From Treponema sp. (GTDB lineage Bacteria > Spirochaetota > Spirochaetia > Treponematales > Treponemataceae): DNA of 18,276 nt. The notes beneath the pieces were generated by a model. The model saw only the letters and a list, made by a program, of their open reading frames with translations. It made no database searches and was not told where the DNA came from. How positions within the stretch are numbered: the first letter of the stretch is position 1; each line of letters opens with the position of its first letter. This document shows positions 14,659 through 18,276 of this stretch, piece after piece. The DNA is taken from NCBI GenBank assembly GCA_018384055.1, contig JAHAZL010000050.1, forward strand, positions 1-18,276, given 5' to 3'. A program made the translations under genes and the position numbers.

Positions 14659-15816
14659 ATGCCCAATCAGATAGCTACAAGCGCATTTTCCTTTTTTGGC
14701 AGTGGCGCTATTAAAAATTTAATGGATATCATCAAGAATCGTGATTTTCAGCGTATTCTTGTTATAACAGACGGTTCTGCTGAAGAAAGTGGAGCTGCAA
14801 AAAAAATAACTTCACTTATTGCAAAAAACAAGCTGGTTTATCAGGTTTTTGACCGTGTAAACATGGCGGCAACTGTAAACAATGTTAAGGCTGCAGTGGA
14901 AGCTGCAAAATCTTTCCGTGCAGATGTTCTTGTTGCCCTTGGATCGGGATCCGTTATGGATACTGCTAAGGCTGCTGCAGTTCTCCTGGGAAATCCTGAT
15001 ATCATTGATGCCCGCAAGCTTGAAGGCCGCGACAAGTCTAAGAAGCCTGCAATCCCGCTTTACCTTGTGTATTCCTCAGTTGGAAATGCCCGCGGTTTTG
15101 GCTACGATGTCATGCTTGATGATGAAGCACAGCGCAAGAAAATCGAATGTTTTGATGTTCATGCCCTTGCAGATGCAGTTGTTTGTGATTCGGATATTTT
15201 TGCATCTTCAAAGGATTTTGCAGTTTCTTCCATGGCTCTCATTGCTTCTTCTGTAGAAGCTCTTGTTTGCAAGGAAGCTTGGCTCATGACAGACATTAAT
15301 GCCGTAGAGTCAATCAAGATCATTGCAGAAAACGTTAAGGATGCCGTTAAGGGAACGGCCGCTGCCAATGCGGCAAAGGAACAGATTCTTTACGGCCAGT
15401 ACCTTGCAGGTCTTGCAGTTTCAAACAGCAGCGCAGGCCTTGCAACTGCAATGGCAAATGCCCTTGAAGCTGCCAACGGAGTTCCTGCAAAACTTACATC
15501 TGCACTTTTGCTTTCAGGCGTAATGCAGCACAATGCCGCAGCTAGCGGAACCAAGTATAAGGATATTGCCCTTGCCCTTGGAGCAAAGATTTCTGCTGCA
15601 GCAAAGCCAGATGCATACAGAAAGGCTGCCGTTGCTGCAGTTGAAAAACTTGCAAAGGACCTTAAGCTTCCAAAAGTAATCGAAGGCCTTGAACTTACAA
15701 AAGACGATTTGGAATTCCTTGCAGACAATGTAATGAAGAGCACATTCGTTGAATCAAATCCTAAGGCTGTTACAAAAAAGAAGATAATTGACCTTTACAA
15801 GACTCTTGTAAAGTAA
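14659..15816 (+). CDS. Iron-containing alcohol dehydrogenase family protein lacking metal ligands
   Basis: A 385-residue protein with the length and segment order of group III (FucO-like) alcohol dehydrogenases. Landmarks are LGSGSVMDTAKA (94-105), AWLMTDINAVESIKII, GQYLAGLAVSN and LLLSGVMQHNAA. Aligned from memory to E. coli FucO without gaps around these sites, every iron ligand is replaced: D196 by A193, H200 by S197, H263 by T263 and H277 by A277. The second-shell H267 becomes N267. The nucleotide-binding GGGS reads GSGS, and the GTGSE motif reads roughly SSVGN. Oxidoreductase activity is therefore doubtful, yet the frame is intact. The gene also has a good promoter, a strong AGGAG site and a strong terminator, so it looks functional and well expressed. 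It is monocistronic and divergent from the znu operon. The fold is secure; the function is unknown. Confidence 0.85.
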   Translation: MPNQIATSAFSFFGSGAIKNLMDIIKNRDFQRILVITDGSAEESGAAKKITSLIAKNKLVYQVFDRVNMAATVNNVKAAVEAAKSFRADVLVALGSGSVMDTAKAAAVLLGNPDIIDARKLEGRDKSKKPAIPLYLVYSSVGNARGFGYDVMLDDEAQRKKIECFDVHALADAVVCDSDIFASSKDFAVSSMALIASSVEALVCKEAWLMTDINAVESIKIIAENVKDAVKGTAAANAAKEQILYGQYLAGLAVSNSSAGLATAMANALEAANGVPAKLTSALLLSGVMQHNAAASGTKYKDIALALGAKISAAAKPDAYRKAAVAAVEKLAKDLKLPKVIEGLELTKDDLEFLADNVMKSTFVESNPKAVTKKKIIDLYKTLVK

Positions 15817-15838
15817 AATCAGGTTTATTGAATAGAGG

Positions 15839-15880
15839 ATCCCGCACGGTGTTTTATTGCATTGGTGCGGGATTTTTTTT
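15839..15880 (+). terminator. Intrinsic terminator after the Fe-ADH-family gene
   Basis: A 9-bp perfect stem (ATCCCGCAC 15839-15847, GTGCGGGAT 15865-15873) with a 17-base loop, followed by an unbroken T run to 15880. On the opposite strand there is no T run after the stem, so it would serve prmC poorly. Confidence 0.9.
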
Positions 15881-15890
15881 GTCTTCACAC

Positions 15891-16817
15891 TTATTTTATG
15901 CCTGAGACATTCCTCAGTTGACCTTCAAGATCGTAGTATAGCTTTGTATCCTTGAATCCGTTTTCCTGCATTATTTTTTCTGTTTCTTCTGCGTTGTATT
16001 CGCCTGTTTCAAGGATGAGCATTCCGCCTGGAATCAGGAACCTGTAGGCCTGTGGAATAAGATTTCTGATAAGGGCAAGACCGTCGTTGGTTCCGCTTGG
16101 CTTTCCTTCAAGGGTAACATCACCGTCCAGTGCAAGGCGTGGTTCGCTTCTTCCGTCTTTTAAAAGTTCTGTTGTTTCCGATGCCGGAACATAAGGTGGG
16201 TTTGAAACTATGATGTCGTAAATGCCGGCCTTTGCATGGCCAAGGTTGTCAAAAAGATTTGTCTGCACAAAATTGAATTTCTGTCTTTGAACTTCTGAAA
16301 GGAGTCTGTCGGCATTTCCTTTTGCAACGGCAAGGGCTGCAGAACTTATGTCGCACATGGTAAATCCAGGCAAGTGTTCCCCTGCAATTGTTGAGTCTGA
16401 CTCGCTAAGGAATTTCATCAGGCTGATTCCAACGCAACCGCTGCCGGTACACATGTCGCAAACATTGAATGTTCCTGGCTGCATTGAGTATTCGTCAATG
16501 ATCCAGTTGGCGGCATTTTCAACAAGAACTTCAGTATCCGGTTTTGGAATTAGTACATCAGTAGTAACATGAAAATCATATCCGAAAAATTCTTTTGTTC
16601 CCGTTATGTATGCAACTGGCAATCCTGTCCTTCTTTTTTCAACTGCAGCAGAAAGTTTGTCTTCCTGTTCTTCTGTAAGTTCAAGTTCCCTGTTAAATAA
16701 AATAAAAGTCTTGTCCTTCTGTAAAATCCACTGGAGCAAAACATCTGCGTCAAGGGCAGGGGAAGGGGATGAGGAAAGTTTTTCTATTGCCGTTTGCTTG
16801 AACTGCTGGATTGTCAT
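15891..16817 (-). CDS. prmC: Release factor glutamine N5-methyltransferase
   Basis: A 308-residue SAM-dependent methyltransferase that modifies the glutamine of the GGQ motif in release factors 1 and 2. The N-terminal helical release-factor-binding domain (about 1-75) ends with RRTGLPVAYITGTKEFFGYD. The entry motif LIPKPDTE (89-96) corresponds to the usual IPRPETE. SAM motif I is DMCTGSGCVG (121-130), and the substrate-glutamine-binding NPPY is at 206-209. It is slightly longer than the typical 275-290 residues. It lies downstream of prfA on the same strand, the common pairing, but an intrinsic terminator stands between them. The start has no clear ribosome-binding site; TATAAA at 16837-16842 could be a -10, though no -35 is evident. 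The start could be wrong by a few codons. Confidence 0.94.
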   Translation of the reverse strand: MTIQQFKQTAIEKLSSSPSPALDADVLLQWILQKDKTFILFNRELELTEEQEDKLSAAVEKRRTGLPVAYITGTKEFFGYDFHVTTDVLIPKPDTEVLVENAANWIIDEYSMQPGTFNVCDMCTGSGCVGISLMKFLSESDSTIAGEHLPGFTMCDISSAALAVAKGNADRLLSEVQRQKFNFVQTNLFDNLGHAKAGIYDIIVSNPPYVPASETTELLKDGRSEPRLALDGDVTLEGKPSGTNDGLALIRNLIPQAYRFLIPGGMLILETGEYNAEETEKIMQENGFKDTKLYYDLEGQLRNVSGIK

Positions 16818-16841
16818 GGTTTGTTTTGGAAAATCATTTAT

Positions 16842-16872
16842 AAAAAAAGCAGCAGATGTTTTTACCTGCTGC
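16842..16872 (-). terminator. Intrinsic terminator of prfA
   Basis: Minus-strand stem GCAGCAG/CTGCTGC (16866-16872 with 16849-16855), a 10-base loop, then seven T residues (16842-16848). It starts nine bases past the prfA stop codon and lies in the 63-base gap before prmC, so prmC must depend on read-through or on its own promoter. Confidence 0.85.
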
Positions 16873-16880
16873 CTTTGAAA

Positions 16881-17957
16881 CTATTTGTCCAGTTCGTTGA
16901 ACTGTTCTTCCTTTGCGTAAACATTGAGGGCATCAAGCATGTCGTCCATGTTGCCCATCATGAAGCCTGGAAGGTTGTGCACGCTCATGTTGATGCGGTG
17001 GTCAGTGATGCGGTCCTGCGGATAGTTGTAGGTTCTGATTTTTTCAGAGCGGTCACCGTTTCCAACCATCAGCTTGCGGGCTGTTGAGCGTTCTTTGTCC
17101 AATTCTCCCTGCTTAAGATCAAAGAGACGGGCACGCAAAACCTGCCATGCCTTTTCCTTGTTCTTGATCTGGCTCTTCTGGTCCTGCTGAATAACAACGA
17201 TACCTGTTGGAATATGTGTCAAACGAACGGCAGAGTCTGTTGTGTTGACGCACTGTCCGCCTGGTCCACCTGCGCGCATAACATCTACGCGAACATCGCC
17301 AGGATTGATTGTAATGTCTGCTTCTTCTGCTTCCGGAAGAACTGCAACTGTAACTGTGGAAGTCTGCAGGCGGCCCTGGCTTTCTGTTGCAGGAACACGT
17401 TGAACGCGGTGAACTCCGGATTCCCATCGCAATGTTCCATATACGAATTTTCCGCTGATTGAAGTAACGATCTTGTTGAAACCGCCGACTTCAGTTTCCT
17501 GGGCTTCCATTGTTTCTGTCTTCCAGCCTTTTCGTTCTGCAAGGTGAATGTACATTTCCCAAACATCGCGAACGAAAAGTGATGCTTCGTCTCCACCTGC
17601 TGCGGAACGGATTTCAAGGATGATGTTCTTTTCATCAAGGGGATCAGGTGGAATGAGCTTGAGCTTTATCTGTTCTTCCATCTGAGGCTTCTTTTCTTCA
17701 AGAGCCTTCAATTCTTCACGGGCCATTTCCTTCATTTCAACATCGTCTTCCATAGTAATCATTTCTGTGGAATCCTTGATGCCCTGGAGAATTTTCTTAT
17801 ATTCGGCATAAAGTTCGCAAACTTCCGTAAGGTAGCCGTTTTCTCTCATTGTATCCTTGTATTTCTTCTGGTCCTTGACAAGATCAGGATCCATAATAAG
17901 TTCCTGCACTTCCTTTAAGCGTGCTTCACATTCATCGAGTTTTTTGATTAAATCCAT
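16881..17957 (-). CDS. prfA: Peptide chain release factor 1
   Basis: A 358-residue class I release factor that ends translation at UAA and UAG. The stop-codon-reading tripeptide PAT (189-191, in RVPATESQGRLQ) marks it as RF1 and not RF2, which has SPF. The peptidyl-hydrolase GGQ motif is at 233-235 within RAGGPGGQCVN; Cys follows GGQ where His is more usual. Q235 is the expected PrmC target, and prmC follows on the same strand. Length and the N-terminal helical domain are normal. The ATG at 17957 lacks a Shine-Dalgarno, and the -10 of a very good promoter ends eight bases upstream, so the mRNA is probably leaderless. Transcription ends at the terminator at 16842-16872. Confidence 0.97.
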   Translation of the reverse strand: MDLIKKLDECEARLKEVQELIMDPDLVKDQKKYKDTMRENGYLTEVCELYAEYKKILQGIKDSTEMITMEDDVEMKEMAREELKALEEKKPQMEEQIKLKLIPPDPLDEKNIILEIRSAAGGDEASLFVRDVWEMYIHLAERKGWKTETMEAQETEVGGFNKIVTSISGKFVYGTLRWESGVHRVQRVPATESQGRLQTSTVTVAVLPEAEEADITINPGDVRVDVMRAGGPGGQCVNTTDSAVRLTHIPTGIVVIQQDQKSQIKNKEKAWQVLRARLFDLKQGELDKERSTARKLMVGNGDRSEKIRTYNYPQDRITDHRINMSVHNLPGFMMGNMDDMLDALNVYAKEEQFNELDK

Positions 17958-17965
17958 AGAAAAAA

Positions 17966-17994
17966 AATATATAGGTTTTAGGGTAAAAAATCAA
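17966..17994 (-). promoter_or_regulatory. Sigma-70-type promoter of prfA, probably leaderless
   Basis: Minus-strand TTGATT (17989-17994), exact 17-base spacer, TATATT (17966-17971). Eight bases (TTTTTTCT) separate the -10 from the ATG at 17957, with no ribosome-binding site. Confidence 0.7.
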
Positions 17995-18039
17995 TGAAGT
18001 GGGATGGATGGAACCTTATGCCTGTGCCTTTTTGTTTTT

Positions 18040-18276
18040 TCAACCGATTATTATTATGCAGTTTTTAACCTTCCAGTCGAAGGTGCTTTTCTGGGCTTCC
18101 TGAAGGAATAATTCTTTGAAACTGTTGAAATTTTCCCTGCCCGCCTTTTCTGAAATGAATCTGCCGTAAGCTGAATTTTCTTCATCAAACCATTTGCTGC
18201 AGTCTGCTTCTGTAATGCGGCGTTTTTCTGTCTGCACGAAAGGAATGCACTTGCATTCAAATCCTTTGGCACTGAA
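18040..18276 (-). CDS. Hypothetical protein, C-terminal part (runs off the window)
   Basis: The frame is open from the window edge to a TGA at 18040-18042, giving the last 78 residues of a protein whose start lies beyond 18276. I favour this frame over the overlapping one at 18054-18272 because its codons (GAA, AAA, TTC, CAG) and balanced charge resemble the neighbouring genes. Visible features are a CKC motif near the left end, a charged helical middle, and a hydrophobic end IIIIG. I recognise no family. A GTG at 18237 could be an internal start but has no ribosome-binding site. The stop lies about 45 bases upstream of the prfA -35, and no terminator is evident after it. Confidence 0.55.
   Translation of the reverse strand, partial: FSAKGFECKCIPFVQTEKRRITEADCSKWFDEENSAYGRFISEKAGRENFNSFKELFLQEAQKSTFDWKVKNCIIIIG

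Noticed and set aside
14659..15816. Frameshift or sequencing error explaining the missing metal ligands of the Fe-ADH homologue
   Set aside because: Family landmarks on both sides of every altered site stay in one frame with unchanged spacing, so the changes are substitutions.
18054..18272. Alternative minus-strand frame at the right edge
   Set aside because: Codon use and composition (Lys/Ala/Ser-rich, few acidic residues) fit the neighbours less well than the frame ending at 18040; it remains possible but less likely.

Overview
The window reads as chromosomal housekeeping DNA from an anaerobic, low-to-mid-GC bacterium. I favour a spirochaete of the Treponema type. Support is the gene set (bacteriohemerythrin, a 1438-residue double-domain CoA-dehydratase activase, ArgR, a CxxxC/HxHC-type metal ABC ATPase) together with codon use. 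This assignment rests on family memory, not on a search. There are twelve complete protein genes and one partial gene at the right edge. I see no rRNA, tRNA, CRISPR array, phage or intact transposon.

Layout from left to right: a bacteriohemerythrin (minus strand); an AT-rich gap holding a GGGG/CCCC palindrome; a TatD-family hydrolase (plus); a very long BadF/HgdC-type activase (minus) bracketed by two related palindromic repeats; glucose-6-phosphate isomerase pgi (minus), divergent from the arginine repressor argR (plus). Next comes a tightly overlapped minus-strand operon, znuA-znuC-znuB-HAD phosphatase-mutS2, whose last stop codon overlaps the argR stop codon. A plus-strand member of the iron-alcohol-dehydrogenase family follows, with its own promoter and terminator. 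Last are prmC and prfA (both minus, separated by a terminator) and the C-terminal end of an unrecognised minus-strand gene.

Functional links: PrmC methylates the GGQ glutamine of release factor 1, encoded by the adjacent prfA. ZnuA, ZnuC and ZnuB make a metal importer, whose transcript appears to run on into a phosphatase and MutS2. ArgR probably represses itself through ARG-box-like sites that cover its own promoter.

The points most worth a second look are these. (1) The iron-alcohol-dehydrogenase homologue has lost all four metal ligands and the usual GGGS and GTGSE motifs, so it looks like a conserved pseudoenzyme. (2) At least four genes (argR, prfA, znuA and the activase) have a promoter whose -10 element ends only 6-8 bases before the ATG and have no Shine-Dalgarno sequence, suggesting leaderless mRNAs. 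(3) The metal-transporter ATPase carries a Cys/His-rich insertion between Walker A and the Q loop. (4) Two inside-out arrangements of the same palindromic repeat flank the activase gene, and one supplies its stop codon.
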